DNA from: Streptomyces spongiicola
Lineage (GTDB): Bacteria > Actinomycetota > Actinomycetes > Streptomycetales > Streptomycetaceae
Direction: 5' to 3'
Length of the DNA stretch: 64,000 nucleotides
NCBI RefSeq assembly: GCF_003122365.1
Contig: NZ_CP029254.1
Location: 124,001 to 188,000 of the forward strand
This document shows positions 26,412-35,657 of the stretch, one piece after another (position 1 is the stretch's first letter; each line of letters begins with the position of its first letter). Under the pieces are notes generated by a model. The model was given only the letters and a program-made list of their open reading frames with translations, had not been told where the DNA came from and did not search any database. The position numbers were made by a program, and so were the translations under genes.

Positions 26412-27890
26412 ATGGGACGAGACGTCCCGGCGCTGGTGTTCACCCGTGACGACCGCCGTCGGTACCGCGACAAGATGCAGGACTGCCTCGACGCCTTCGC
26501 GCTGATGCTGCGCGCGTCGCGTTTCGAGTCGGAGAGGCCCCAGGTCGGAATGGAGATCGAGCTGAACCTCGTCGACGGCGCCGCCGAACCGGCGATGCGC
26601 AGCACCGACGTGCTCGAGGCGATCGCCGATCCGGCCTGGTCCAGCGAGCTGGGCCGGTTCAACCTGGAGATCGACATCCCGCCCCGTCAGCTCACGGCCG
26701 GGGGGCCGGACGCCTGGGAGCAGGAGATCAGGGACGCGCTCAACCACGCCGAGGAGCGGGCCGCGCAGGTGGGCGCGCATCTCGCGATGGTGGGCATCCT
26801 GCCGACGCTGCGGCAGAAGGACGTGGGCGAGGCGGCCCTGTCGGAGAACCCGCGCTACCGGCTGCTGAACGAGCAGGTGTTCGCCGCCCGGGGCGAGGAC
26901 CTGAGGATCGCCGTGGACGGCGTGGACCGGCTGCGGACCTACGCGGACACGATCACCCCGGAGGCCGCCTGCACCAGCACCCAGTTCCATCTTCAGGTCT
27001 CCCCCGAGGAGTTCGCGGGGTACTGGAACGCGGCACAGGCCGTCGCGGGGGTGCAGATCGCGCTGGCCGCGAACTCGCCCTTCCTGTTCGGCAGGGAACT
27101 GTGGCGCGAGACCCGCATCCCGCTCTTCGAGCAGGCGACCGACACCCGTCCCGAGGAGATCAGGGTGCAGGGAGTACGGCCCCGCGTGTGGTTCGGCGAA
27201 CGCTGGATCAACAGCGTCTTCGACCTCTTCGAGGAGAACCTGCGCTACTTCCCCGCCCTGCTGCCGCTCTGCGACGAGCAGGACCCCGGGGAGACCCTGG
27301 AGGGCGGCGGCATCCCGGAACTCGCCGAACTCACCCTGCACAACGGGACGATCTACCGCTGGAACCGCCCGGTGTACGCGGTGGCCCGCGGCCGGCCCCA
27401 TCTGCGGGTCGAGAACCGGGTGCTGCCGGCCGGGCCGACGGTCGCGGACGTGCTGGCCAACGGCGCGTTCTACTACGGGCTCACCCGCGCGCTGGTCGAG
27501 GAGGAGCGCCCGGTGTGGTCGCGCATGTCCTTCTCGGCCGCCGAGGACAATCTGCACACCGCCGCCCGGTACGGCATCGACGCCCTGCTGTACTGGCCCG
27601 GGATGGGCGAGGTGCCGGCCGCCGAGCTGGTGCTGCGGCGGCTGCTGCCGCTCGCCCATCGGGGGCTGGAGCGGTCGGGCATGGACGCGCGGTGGCGGGA
27701 GCCGCTGCTGGGGATCATCGAGCAGCGCTGTGTCACGGGCCGCAACGGGGCGGTGTGGCAGTCGGAGATGTTCCACCGCATCGACGCCACCGCCCGCGTG
27801 ACCCGCCACGAGGCACTGCGGCGGATGACCCGGCAGTACATCGACTACATGCACCTCAACGCGCCCGCGCACACCTGGCCCGTCGACTGA
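26412..27890 (+). CDS. Glutamate-cysteine ligase family (GCS2-like) protein
   Basis: 492 residues of the GCS2 carboxylate-amine ligase fold. Seen: VGMEIELNLVDG (ATP/Glu-binding strand), FNLEIDIPP, STQFHLQVSPEEF, RWINSVFDLFEENLRYFPALLP and RPHLRVENRVLPAGPTVADVLANGAFYYG. Streptomyces use mycothiol rather than glutathione, so the product may be a gamma-glutamyl amide of another amine or an intermediate of ergothioneine-like metabolism; no egt genes are adjacent. GGGAGGCCCG precedes the ATG at 26412. Confidence 0.85.
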   Translation: MGRDVPALVFTRDDRRRYRDKMQDCLDAFALMLRASRFESERPQVGMEIELNLVDGAAEPAMRSTDVLEAIADPAWSSELGRFNLEIDIPPRQLTAGGPDAWEQEIRDALNHAEERAAQVGAHLAMVGILPTLRQKDVGEAALSENPRYRLLNEQVFAARGEDLRIAVDGVDRLRTYADTITPEAACTSTQFHLQVSPEEFAGYWNAAQAVAGVQIALAANSPFLFGRELWRETRIPLFEQATDTRPEEIRVQGVRPRVWFGERWINSVFDLFEENLRYFPALLPLCDEQDPGETLEGGGIPELAELTLHNGTIYRWNRPVYAVARGRPHLRVENRVLPAGPTVADVLANGAFYYGLTRALVEEERPVWSRMSFSAAEDNLHTAARYGIDALLYWPGMGEVPAAELVLRRLLPLAHRGLERSGMDARWREPLLGIIEQRCVTGRNGAVWQSEMFHRIDATARVTRHEALRRMTRQYIDYMHLNAPAHTWPVD

Positions 27891-27892
27891 GC

Positions 27893-28016
27893 GGGCACCG
27901 CGCCACCGGGGGCGGGCATGGGCGGGCACCGCGCCACCGGGGGCGGGCATGGGCGGGCACCGCGCCACCGGGGGCGGGCATGGGCGGGCACCGCGCCACC
28001 GGGGGCGGGGCGCGGG
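27893..28016. repeat. 31-bp tandem repeat, four copies
   Basis: Units start at 27893, 27924, 27955 and 27986 and are essentially identical (GGGCACCGCGCCACCGGGGG core); the array begins 3 bases after the ligase stop. It fills a third of the gap before the cox-like operon. Confidence 0.92.
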
Positions 28017-28193
28017 ACATGGACGCGGCACGGGAGATGGACGCGGCGCCGCCCGGCCGCCAAGCAGCACGGCCGCCAAGCGGCACGGTCGCGGCGCCTG
28101 TTGCACCGACCTAGAGTGGGACGTACCAGACGAAACCGGCCGGTACTGCCCGGTACTGCCCGGTACTGCCTGCCCGGGCCTCTGGGAGGGCCG
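28017..28193. promoter_or_regulatory. Leader region of the cox-like operon
   Basis: Likely holds the operon promoter, since the upstream gap ends in repeats. Three exact 10-mers CGGTACTGCC at 28141-28170 lie 24-53 bases before the first start codon, inside the probable leader. No clear -10/-35 pair was identified. Confidence 0.4.
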
Positions 28194-28673
28194 ATGAACC
28201 GCATCTCGGTGACCGTGGACGGCGTCGCCTACCGGAACGATGTGGAGCCGCGGCTGCTGCTGGTCCACTATCTGCGGGACCGCCTCGGGCTGACCGGCAC
28301 CCCGGTCGGCTGCGACACCGGAAGCTGCGGCGCGTGCACCGTCGAACTCGACGGCCGCAGCGTCAAGAGCTGCTCGGTGCTCGCGGTGCAGGCCGACGGC
28401 GGCGAGGTCACCACCGTGCAGGGGCTCTGCTCCCCGGGCGGCGGGCTCGACCCCCTCCAAAAGGCCTTCCACCAAAGGCACGCACTCCAGTGCGGCTACT
28501 GCACCCCCGGGATGATCATGGCGGCCCGGGACCTGCTCAGGGAGAACCCGGACCCCACTCCCGACGAGGTCCGCCACGGCCTGGAGGGCAACCTCTGCCG
28601 GTGCACCGGCTACCAGAACATCGTCCACGCCGTGCTCACGGCCGCGCGCGAGGGGCAGGAGGCCCGGACGTGA
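28194..28673 (+). CDS. coxS: Molybdenum hydroxylase 2x[2Fe-2S] subunit (CoxS-like)
   Basis: 159 residues. N-terminal plant-type [2Fe-2S] domain with [15 protein letters not shown] and a following Cys (SCSVLA); C-terminal [2Fe-2S] domain with CGYCTPGM and CRCTGY. This is the small electron-transfer subunit of the xanthine-oxidase family. First gene of the operon; GGGAGGGCCG precedes the ATG. The symbol denotes the subunit type, not proven CO oxidation. Confidence 0.93.
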   Translation: MNRISVTVDGVAYRNDVEPRLLLVHYLRDRLGLTGTPVGCDTGSCGACTVELDGRSVKSCSVLAVQADGGEVTTVQGLCSPGGGLDPLQKAFHQRHALQCGYCTPGMIMAARDLLRENPDPTPDEVRHGLEGNLCRCTGYQNIVHAVLTAAREGQEART

Positions 28674-31195
28674 CCGCCCGGCCCGCGGAACGGACGCGCG
28701 AGCGGGAGGTCGGACGCGCCCGGGCCCGCAAGGAGGACGCGCACCTGGTCACCGGCCAGACCCGGTGGACCGACAACATCAGCGTGCCCGGCATGCTGCA
28801 CATGGCCGTGCTGCGCAGCCCCATGGCGCACGCCCGGATCGACCGGGTGGACGCGGCCCCGGCGCTGGAGCGGCCGGGCGTCGTCGCCGCGTTCACCGGA
28901 CGCGACCTCGCCGGCGGTCTGGCCCCGCTGCCGTGCGTGTGGCCGGTGACCGACGACATCGTGATGCCCGACCATCCGCCGGTCGCCGTCGGCGAGGTGC
29001 GCTACGCGGGGGACCCGGTCGCCGTCGTGGTCGCCCGGGACCGCTACGCGGCGGCCGACGCCCTCGAGGCGGTGGACGTCGACTACACCCCGCTGGAGCC
29101 GGTGCTCGACCTGGAGGCGGCCCTCGCGGAGGGCGCACCGCTGGTGCACGCCGACAAGGGCACGAACCGGTGCTACGTCTGGCCGCTGACGACCGGTGAG
29201 GACTGGGAGCCGGTACGGGACCGGGCCGATGTGGTGGTCTCGCGGCGGTTCCGCCAGCAGCGGCTCGTCCCCAACGCGATGGAGCCGCGCGCCGTGGTCG
29301 TGACGCCGATCGCCGCGTCCGGGGAGTACACGCTGCACTCCGCCACCCAGATCCCCCACATCCTGCGGCTATTGCTGGCGAAGGTCACCGGCATCCCGGA
29401 GCAGAAGCTGCGGGTGATCGCCCCGGACGTGGGAGGCGGCTTCGGTTCGAAGCTCCAGGTGTACGGGGAGGAGGCCGTCGCGCTCGCCGTGGCGCGCGCC
29501 CTGGGCCGGCCGGTGAAGTGGACCGAGTCGCGCTCCGAGGGGTACCTCGCCACCCACCACGGTCGCGGGCAGATCCAGGACGTCCGGATCGCGGCGACCC
29601 GCGAGGGGAGGCTGCTGGGGCTGAAGGTCGACCTGCTCGCCGACATGGGCGCGTATCTGATGCTGATCACACCGGGCACCCCGCTGCTCGGGGCGTTCAT
29701 GTACCCGGCGATCTACAAGATGGACGCCTATGCCTTCACCTGCACCGGCGTCTTCACCACGCGGACGCCCACCGACGCCTACCGGGGCGCGGGCCGCCCG
29801 GAGGCGACGTTCGCGATCGAGCGCGTCATGGACGAACTCGCCGCCGAACTGGGCATGGACCCGCTGGACCTGCGCCGCCGCAACTGGATCGGCCACGACG
29901 AGTTCCCGTACACCTCGATCGCCGGGCTCACCTACGACAGCGGCGACTACGAGGCGGCGACGGACAAGGCGCTGGCGCTGTTCGGCTACGAGGGGATGCG
30001 GGCCGAGCAGCAGGAGCGGGTGCGGCGCGGCGACCCGGTGCGCCTGGGCATCGGGATCTCGACGTACACGGAGATGTGCGGGGTCGCGCCGAGCCGGGTG
30101 CTGGGGGATCTGCGGTACGCGGCCGGCGGCTGGGAGGCGGCCGGCGTCCGCCTGCTGCCGACGGGCAAGGCCGAGGTGGTCACGGGCACCAGTCCGCACG
30201 GGCAGGGCCATGTGACGTGCTGGAGCCAGATCGCTGCCGACGTGCTGGGCGTGCCGTTCGAGGACGTCGAGGTGGTGCACGGCGACACCCGGGCCGCGCC
30301 CCAGGGGATGGACACCTACGGTTCGCGCTCCCTGGTGGTCGGCGGTACGGCGGTCCACGAGGCGGCGCGGAAGGTGGTGGAGAAGGCCCGGAGGATCGCG
30401 GCGCATCTGCTGGAGGCCGGCGAGGACGACCTCGACTTCGCGGAGGGCGTGTTCTCGGTGAAGGGCTCCCCGGAGGCGCGGCGGACCATCCAGGAGATCG
30501 CGTTCGACGCGTTCTCCTCGCACGACCTGCCCGAGGGCATGGAGCCGACGCTCCACGCCGGCCATGTCGTGGACCCGGACGAATTCTCCTACCCGCACGG
30601 CACGCATCTGTGCGCCGTGGACGTCGACACGGAGACGGGCCGCACCCGGATCCGCTCCTATGTGTGCGTCGACGACGTCGGACGGGTGGTCAACCCGGTG
30701 ATCGTGGAGGGCCAGGTGCACGGCGGCCTCGCCCAGGGCATCGGGCAGGCACTCTACGAGGAGGCCGTCTACGACGCCGACGGCAATCTGACGTCCGGGA
30801 CGATGGCGGACTACCTGGTGCCCTCCGCGGTGGACCTGCCGGAGTTCACGACCGAGCGCACCGAGACGCCCGCGACCACCAACCCGCTGGGGGTGAAGGG
30901 CGTCGGGGAGGCGGGGACGATCGCCTCGACACCGGCCGTCGTGAACGCCGTCGTGGACGCGCTGCGGCCGCTCGGGGTGACGGACGTGCCGATGCCGTGC
31001 ACCCCGGAGCGGGTGTGGCGGGCCATCCGGCAGGCCCGGGGCGGGGAGGGCGGCCCGGCACAGACCGGGAACGGAGAAGACCGCCCGCCACAGACCGGGA
31101 ACGGAGAAGGCGGCCCGCCACCGGCCGGGCGGCCGGAGGGTGCGGAGCCGACGGACGGCCGGGCGGCCGGCCCGGGCGGGGAGGGGCCGGCATGA
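28670..31195 (+). CDS. coxL: Molybdenum hydroxylase large Mo-cofactor subunit (CoxL-like, AYRGAGR type)
   Basis: 841 residues. GTG start overlaps the CoxS stop (GTGA). N-terminal a/b hammerhead ([19 protein letters not shown]), Mo-cofactor regions ([30 protein letters not shown]; catalytic Glu in [11 protein letters not shown]). The loop around residue 370 reads AYRGAGR, the signature of form II or other aldehyde/purine-type hydroxylases, not AYxCSFR of true form I CO dehydrogenase. The substrate is therefore open. The last 50 residues are a Gly/Pro tail with QTGNGE repeats absent from the family core. Confidence 0.93.
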   Translation: MTARPAERTREREVGRARARKEDAHLVTGQTRWTDNISVPGMLHMAVLRSPMAHARIDRVDAAPALERPGVVAAFTGRDLAGGLAPLPCVWPVTDDIVMPDHPPVAVGEVRYAGDPVAVVVARDRYAAADALEAVDVDYTPLEPVLDLEAALAEGAPLVHADKGTNRCYVWPLTTGEDWEPVRDRADVVVSRRFRQQRLVPNAMEPRAVVVTPIAASGEYTLHSATQIPHILRLLLAKVTGIPEQKLRVIAPDVGGGFGSKLQVYGEEAVALAVARALGRPVKWTESRSEGYLATHHGRGQIQDVRIAATREGRLLGLKVDLLADMGAYLMLITPGTPLLGAFMYPAIYKMDAYAFTCTGVFTTRTPTDAYRGAGRPEATFAIERVMDELAAELGMDPLDLRRRNWIGHDEFPYTSIAGLTYDSGDYEAATDKALALFGYEGMRAEQQERVRRGDPVRLGIGISTYTEMCGVAPSRVLGDLRYAAGGWEAAGVRLLPTGKAEVVTGTSPHGQGHVTCWSQIAADVLGVPFEDVEVVHGDTRAAPQGMDTYGSRSLVVGGTAVHEAARKVVEKARRIAAHLLEAGEDDLDFAEGVFSVKGSPEARRTIQEIAFDAFSSHDLPEGMEPTLHAGHVVDPDEFSYPHGTHLCAVDVDTETGRTRIRSYVCVDDVGRVVNPVIVEGQVHGGLAQGIGQALYEEAVYDADGNLTSGTMADYLVPSAVDLPEFTTERTETPATTNPLGVKGVGEAGTIASTPAVVNAVVDALRPLGVTDVPMPCTPERVWRAIRQARGGEGGPAQTGNGEDRPPQTGNGEGGPPPAGRPEGAEPTDGRAAGPGGEGPA

Positions 31196-32046
31196 TCCCC
31201 GCGGCGTTCGACTACCGGCGTCCGGACTCGGTGGACGAGGCCGTGGCCGCGCTCGCCGAGTCCGGTGAGGAGGCGAAGGTCCTCGCCGGCGGCCAGAGCC
31301 TGCTCGCCATGTTGCGGCTGCGGCTCGTCTTCCCCGAACTCCTGGTCGACGTGGGCGCGATCGACGCTCTGCGCGGGATCCGCGAGGAGGGCGACACCCT
31401 CGTCGTCGGCGCCATGACCACGCATCGCGATGTGATGGCCGACCCCCTGGTGCGGAGGCACGCGGGGCTGCTCGCGGCGGCGACGGCGACGGTCGCCGAC
31501 CCCGCCGTACGCAACCGGGGGACACTGGGCGGCTCGCTCGCCCACGCGGACCCGGCGGCGGACCTGCCCGCGGTCGTCCTCGCGCTCGACGGCGAGCTGG
31601 TCGCCGCCGGCCCCGCGGGCCTGCGGACCATCCCGGCCCGGGACTTCTTCACCGACTACCTCGAGTCCGCCCTGAGTTCCGACGAGTTGCTGGTCGAGGT
31701 GCGCATCCCGAAGGCCGGGGACTGGGGGTTCCGCTACGAGAAGTTCCACCGGGCGGCACAGGCGTGGGCGACGGTCGGTGTCGCGGCCCTCGTCCGCACC
31801 GACGGCGGGCGGATCGCCGAGGCCAGGATCGGGCTCACCAACATGGGGCCGACCCCGCTGCGGGCCGCCGCCACCGAGGCGGCGCTCGCGGGCGCGGCAG
31901 ACGCCGGGGAGGTGGAGCGCGCCGCGCAGGCCGCGGCCGAGGGCACCAGGCCGGCATCGGACCTGTGGGGCTCGTCCGAGTACCGCGAGCACCTGGCACG
32001 GGTGCTCACCCGGCGGGCCGTGCTCGCCGCGGCCGGTCCCGCGTGA
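31192..32046 (+). CDS. coxM: Molybdenum hydroxylase FAD subunit (CoxM-like)
   Basis: 284 residues, ATGA overlap with the large subunit. FAD-binding motifs AGGQSLLAMLRLRL and the second segment RNRGTLGGSLAHADPAAD match CoxM/CutM flavoproteins; the C-terminal CO_deh_flav_C domain follows (GWIGLTNMGPTPLRA-like stretch ARIGLTNMGPTPLRAA). Completes the S-L-M hydroxylase trimer. Confidence 0.94.
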   Translation: MIPAAFDYRRPDSVDEAVAALAESGEEAKVLAGGQSLLAMLRLRLVFPELLVDVGAIDALRGIREEGDTLVVGAMTTHRDVMADPLVRRHAGLLAAATATVADPAVRNRGTLGGSLAHADPAADLPAVVLALDGELVAAGPAGLRTIPARDFFTDYLESALSSDELLVEVRIPKAGDWGFRYEKFHRAAQAWATVGVAALVRTDGGRIAEARIGLTNMGPTPLRAAATEAALAGAADAGEVERAAQAAAEGTRPASDLWGSSEYREHLARVLTRRAVLAAAGPA

Positions 32047-33278
32047 CGGGGGCCGTGCCGATGGGCGGGACGGCGGCCGGGCGGGCCGGGGAAGCGGGCG
32101 GCGGTGGCGGGGCGCAGCGGACCGGAAAACCCGGCGACGGCGGCGAGGCACAACAGACCGGAAAACCCGGCGACGGCGGCGAGGCACAACAGACCGGAAA
32201 ACCCGGCGACGGCGGCGAGGCACAACAGACCGGAAAACCCGGCGACGGCGGCGAGGCACAACAGACCGGAAAACCCGGCGACGGCGGCGAGGCACAACAG
32301 ACCGGAAAACCCGGCGACGGCGGCGAGGCACAACAGACCGGAAAACCCGGCGACGGCGGCGAGGCACAACGGGCGGCCGGGCCGGCCGCCGGGCCTCCGC
32401 AGGGCCCGCAGGAGGTGCGGAGGCGGCTGGAGGACGTCGGCTATCTGGTGGACGAGGGCTTGGCGACCGCGTGCTTCCTGGCGTTGCGGCTGCACCGCCC
32501 GGTGTTCTGCGAGGGCGACGCCGGGGTGGGGAAGACCTCGCTCGCGGGCGCGCTGGCCGGGATGCTGGGCGCGCCGCTGATCCGGTTGCAGTGCTACGAG
32601 GGGATCGACGCCTCGCAGGCCCTGTACGACTGGGACTTCCCGCGGCAGCTGCTGCACCTGCGCGCGGCGGAGGCGGCCGGGGTGACCGACGTGGAGCGGC
32701 TGGAGGCGGAGCTGTACGACCGGCGCTTCCTCGTCGAGCGGCCGTTGCTGCGGGCGCTGCGGACACAGCCGTCGGTGCTGCTCGTCGACGAGGTGGACCG
32801 GGCTGACGACGAGTTCGAGGCGTTCCTGCTGGAGCTGCTGTCGGAGTACTCGGTCACCGTTCCCGAACTCGGCACCCTGCGGGCCGGCACCCCTCCCGTG
32901 GTGGTGCTGACGTCGAACCGTACGCGGGAGGTGCACGACGCCCTCAAACGGCGCTGCCTGTACCACTGGTTCGACCATCCCTCCTTCGCCCGGGAGCTGG
33001 CGATCGTCCGCGGCAGGCTGCCGGCCGTTTCGGCCAGGCTGGCCGAGCAGGTGACCGCTCTCGTCCAGGCCCTGCGCTCCGAGGAACTGGTGAAGCCGCC
33101 GGGAGTGGCCGAGACGATCGACTGGGCCGAGGCGCTGGACGCGCTCGGCGCCACGGAGCTGGACGCGGAGTTGGCCGTGGCGACGCTCGGATCGGCGCTG
33201 AAGTACCGGGAGGACACGGAGCGGGCCCGCTCCATGGACCTGTCCGCGGTCCTCGCCCGGCGGGCGGCGGGGGCGTGA
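32043..33278 (+). CDS. MoxR-type AAA+ ATPase (CoxD-like) with repetitive N-terminus
   Basis: 411 residues, GTG start in a GTGA overlap. After 26 residues come seven copies of the 12-residue repeat TGKPGDGGEAQQ (residues 27-110), then a MoxR AAA domain: Walker A GDAGVGKTS (about 158), Walker B VLLVDEVDRAD (about 245), sensor VVLTSNRTREV. CoxD-type ATPases of this class insert the catalytic Mo/Cu centre together with the CoxE VWA partner, which is the next gene. The 84-residue repeat is not part of the family and is probably a flexible, length-variable extension. Confidence 0.92.
   Translation: MTGAVPMGGTAAGRAGEAGGGGGAQRTGKPGDGGEAQQTGKPGDGGEAQQTGKPGDGGEAQQTGKPGDGGEAQQTGKPGDGGEAQQTGKPGDGGEAQQTGKPGDGGEAQRAAGPAAGPPQGPQEVRRRLEDVGYLVDEGLATACFLALRLHRPVFCEGDAGVGKTSLAGALAGMLGAPLIRLQCYEGIDASQALYDWDFPRQLLHLRAAEAAGVTDVERLEAELYDRRFLVERPLLRALRTQPSVLLVDEVDRADDEFEAFLLELLSEYSVTVPELGTLRAGTPPVVVLTSNRTREVHDALKRRCLYHWFDHPSFARELAIVRGRLPAVSARLAEQVTALVQALRSEELVKPPGVAETIDWAEALDALGATELDAELAVATLGSALKYREDTERARSMDLSAVLARRAAGA
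32121..32372 (+). repeat. Seven-copy 36-bp in-frame minisatellite
   Basis: Units start every 36 bases from 32121 to 32337 and are identical at DNA level except at the end of the last copy. Being a multiple of three, copy-number change would keep the ATPase frame. The perfect identity points to recent slippage or unequal exchange. Confidence 0.97.
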
Positions 33279-34426
33279 GGCCGGTGGCGGCGGTCGGCGG
33301 CGGCACCGCGGTGCTGGTGGGTTTCGGGCGCGCGCTGCGCGCGGCGGGGCTGGAGGCGGGGCCGGACCGGGTGCAGACGTTCCTGCGGGCGCTCGACGTG
33401 CTCGGGCCGCATCGGCGGGCCGACGTGTACTGGGCCGGGAGGCTCACCCTGTGCGGCGGCCGGGACGACCTCGACCGCTACGACCGGGTGTTCGCCGGCT
33501 ACTTCGGCCCGCGCGGCCGCGCTCCGGGACCGCTGGCCCGCCCGCTGCGGGCCGCTCCCCCGGCGCGGCCGGCCGTACGGGAGACGGACCGCGTGCCGGG
33601 ATCCGGCGAGGACGACCGGCGGCCGGGCGCCGCCGCGGCCCTCGCCAGTCCGGCGGAGGTACTGCGCCATCGGGACGTCGCCGCGCTGACGGCCGCCGAA
33701 CGCGAGCAGGTGCGGCGGCTGCTGGCCGCGTTCGCGCTGCGGGGCGAGCCGCGGCGCTCCGCGCGGCTGCGTCCGGCCCGGCGCGGTGCCGTCGATCCGC
33801 GGCGGACGGTGCGGGAGTGGCTGCGCCGAGGCGGGGAGCCGGCGCTGCTGCGCCGACGGGCGCGTGCCGAACGTCCCCGCCGGGTGGTGCTGCTGGTCGA
33901 CGTGAGCGGATCGATGACGCCGTACGCGGACGCGCTGCTGCGGTTCGCGCACGCGGCGGCGCACCGCGGGCCCGCCGGGTCGCGGGCGGCGACGGAGGTG
34001 TTCACGATCGGCACCCGGCTGACCCGGGTGACCGCCGCGCTGGGGCACCGCGACCCGGAGGCCGCGCTGGCGGCGGTGGCCGCCGCCGTCCCGGACTGGC
34101 GCGGGGGCACCCGGCTCGGCGAGATGCTGCGGGCCTTCCTGGACCGGTGGGGGCAGCGCGGGATGGCGCGTGGTGCCGTCGTCGTGGTGCTGTCCGACGG
34201 CTGGGAGCGCGGTGATCCGTCACTCCTCGCGGCCCAGATGCGGCGGCTGCACCGGCTGGCCCACCGGGTCGTGTGGGCCAATCCGCGCAAGGGCCGGCCC
34301 GGCTACGCACCGCTGGCGGCCGGCATGGCGGCGGCCCTGCCCAGTGTCGACGCGTTCGTCGAGGGACACAGCGTGGCGGCGCTGGAGCACCTCGCCGCGG
34401 TGGTGAGAGGAGCCGGGGATGCGTGA
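33275..34426 (+). CDS. coxE: VWA-domain protein (CoxE-like)
   Basis: 383 residues, GTGA overlap with the ATPase gene. C-terminal von Willebrand A domain has the MIDAS motif DVSGSM (about 209-214), then TRLGEMLR and VVLSDGWERGD. The N-terminal half is the helical CoxE region. Acts with the MoxR ATPase as a maturation chaperone for the hydroxylase. Confidence 0.92.
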   Translation: MRPVAAVGGGTAVLVGFGRALRAAGLEAGPDRVQTFLRALDVLGPHRRADVYWAGRLTLCGGRDDLDRYDRVFAGYFGPRGRAPGPLARPLRAAPPARPAVRETDRVPGSGEDDRRPGAAAALASPAEVLRHRDVAALTAAEREQVRRLLAAFALRGEPRRSARLRPARRGAVDPRRTVREWLRRGGEPALLRRRARAERPRRVVLLVDVSGSMTPYADALLRFAHAAAHRGPAGSRAATEVFTIGTRLTRVTAALGHRDPEAALAAVAAAVPDWRGGTRLGEMLRAFLDRWGQRGMARGAVVVVLSDGWERGDPSLLAAQMRRLHRLAHRVVWANPRKGRPGYAPLAAGMAAALPSVDAFVEGHSVAALEHLAAVVRGAGDA

Positions 34427-35639
34427 GATTCTGCCTGCCCTGTGTCGCTGGTACGCCGGGGGCGAGCCGTTCGGGCTGGCCACGGTCGTGTCGGTGAGCC
34501 GCAGCGCGCCGCGCGGGCCGGGCGCGGCGATGGCCGTGGGGCCGGGCGAGGAGGTCGTAGGCAGCGTGTCGGGCGGTTGTGTGGAGGGCGCGGTCTTCGA
34601 GATGGCCCGGGAGGTCCTGGCCGACGGTGCGGCACGGCTGCACACCTTCGGGTACAGCGACGACGACGCGTTCGCGGTCGGGCTGACCTGCGGCGGTGAG
34701 ATCACCGTGCTGGTCCGGGCCGTCTCCCCGGACACCGACGCGGTGTTCGGGGCGGTGGCCGACTCGGTCGCCGCACACCGCCCGGTGACGGTCGCGGCCG
34801 TCACCGACGGCCCGGCCCCGCGGGGCGCCACGCTGGCGGTCTGGGCGGACGAGGCGGCCGGATCGCTCGGCTCCGAGGGACTGGACGCGGCGGTCGCGGC
34901 GGACGCCCGCGGCGGCCTCGCCCAGGGATCGACCGGTATGCGGCACTACGGGCCGCGGGGCCAGCGCCGCGAGGACGATGTGTCGGTCTTCCTCCACGCG
35001 TTCGCGCCGCCGCCGAGGATGCTGGTGTTCGGGGCCATCGACTACGCGGCGGCCGTCGCCCGGATCGGCGACTTCCTCGGCTACCGGGTCACCGTGTGCG
35101 ACGCGCGTCCGGCGTTCGCCACGCCCAGGCGGTTCCCGGAGGGTGCCGAGGTCGTCGTGGACTGGCCGCATCGCTATCTGGACCGTACGGAGACCGACGC
35201 GCGCACGGTCGTCTGCGTACTGACGCACGATCCGAAGTTCGACGTGCCGCTGCTGGAGCAGGCGCTGCGGCGGCCGGCGGCGTACATCGGCGCGATGGGC
35301 AGCCGCCGCACCCACGAGGACCGGGCCGACCGGCTGCGCGAGGCCGGGCTGGGCGAGGAGCAGCTGGCCCGGCTGCGTTCGCCGGTGGGCCTGGACCTCG
35401 GGGCCCGCACCCCCGAGGAGGTCGCCGTGTCGGTGGCTGCGGAGATCGTGGCACTCCGCTGGGGCGGAAGCGGGGCGCCGCTGACGGAGACAACCGGGGC
35501 GATCCATTCGGGAGGTTCGCATCCCGGCGGTTCGCATTCCGGCAGTTCGGATTCCGGCAGTTCGCATCCCGGCGGTTCGCATCCCGGCGGGCAGGCCCGC
35601 GGCGGCACCGGGACCCCGGCGGGGTCCGCCGGCGCATGA
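34419..35639 (+). CDS. XdhC/CoxI-family molybdenum-cofactor maturation protein
   Basis: 406 residues, starts 8 bases inside the coxE end with GAGAGGAG upstream. N-terminal XdhC domain (ATVVSVSRSAPRGPGAAMAV, GSVSGGCVEGAV with its conserved Cys) and C-terminal Rossmann domain (VFGAIDYAAAVARIGDFLGY, AAYIGAMGSRRTH). XdhC proteins bind Moco, support its sulfuration and hand it to the hydroxylase. The last 45 residues consist of SHPGG/SHSGS repeats from a 15-bp DNA unit. Confidence 0.92.
   Translation: MREILPALCRWYAGGEPFGLATVVSVSRSAPRGPGAAMAVGPGEEVVGSVSGGCVEGAVFEMAREVLADGAARLHTFGYSDDDAFAVGLTCGGEITVLVRAVSPDTDAVFGAVADSVAAHRPVTVAAVTDGPAPRGATLAVWADEAAGSLGSEGLDAAVAADARGGLAQGSTGMRHYGPRGQRREDDVSVFLHAFAPPPRMLVFGAIDYAAAVARIGDFLGYRVTVCDARPAFATPRRFPEGAEVVVDWPHRYLDRTETDARTVVCVLTHDPKFDVPLLEQALRRPAAYIGAMGSRRTHEDRADRLREAGLGEEQLARLRSPVGLDLGARTPEEVAVSVAAEIVALRWGGSGAPLTETTGAIHSGGSHPGGSHSGSSDSGSSHPGGSHPGGQARGGTGTPAGSAGA
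35509..35590 (+). repeat. 15-bp in-frame repeat at the xdhC 3' end
   Basis: Five to six imperfect units of TTCGCATCCCGGCGG type encode SHPGG/SHSGS/SDSGS. Length changes would alter only the C-terminal tail. Confidence 0.85.
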
Positions 35640-35657
35640 GGAGAAACGGAGCGGAGC

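Noticed and set aside
26028..28628. 866-codon minus-strand frame antisense to the GCS2 and coxS genes
   Set aside because: No domain or start signal; repeat translation in the middle. Both plus-strand genes show complete family motifs.
28670..31195. Assignment as form I carbon monoxide dehydrogenase
   Set aside because: The active-site loop reads AYRGAGR; form I enzymes carry AYxCSFR. CO oxidation is not supported by sequence.
32121..32372. CRISPR array
   Set aside because: Repeats are contiguous with no spacers, lie in frame inside a gene, and no cas genes are present. The same applies to the arrays at 27893 and 48857.
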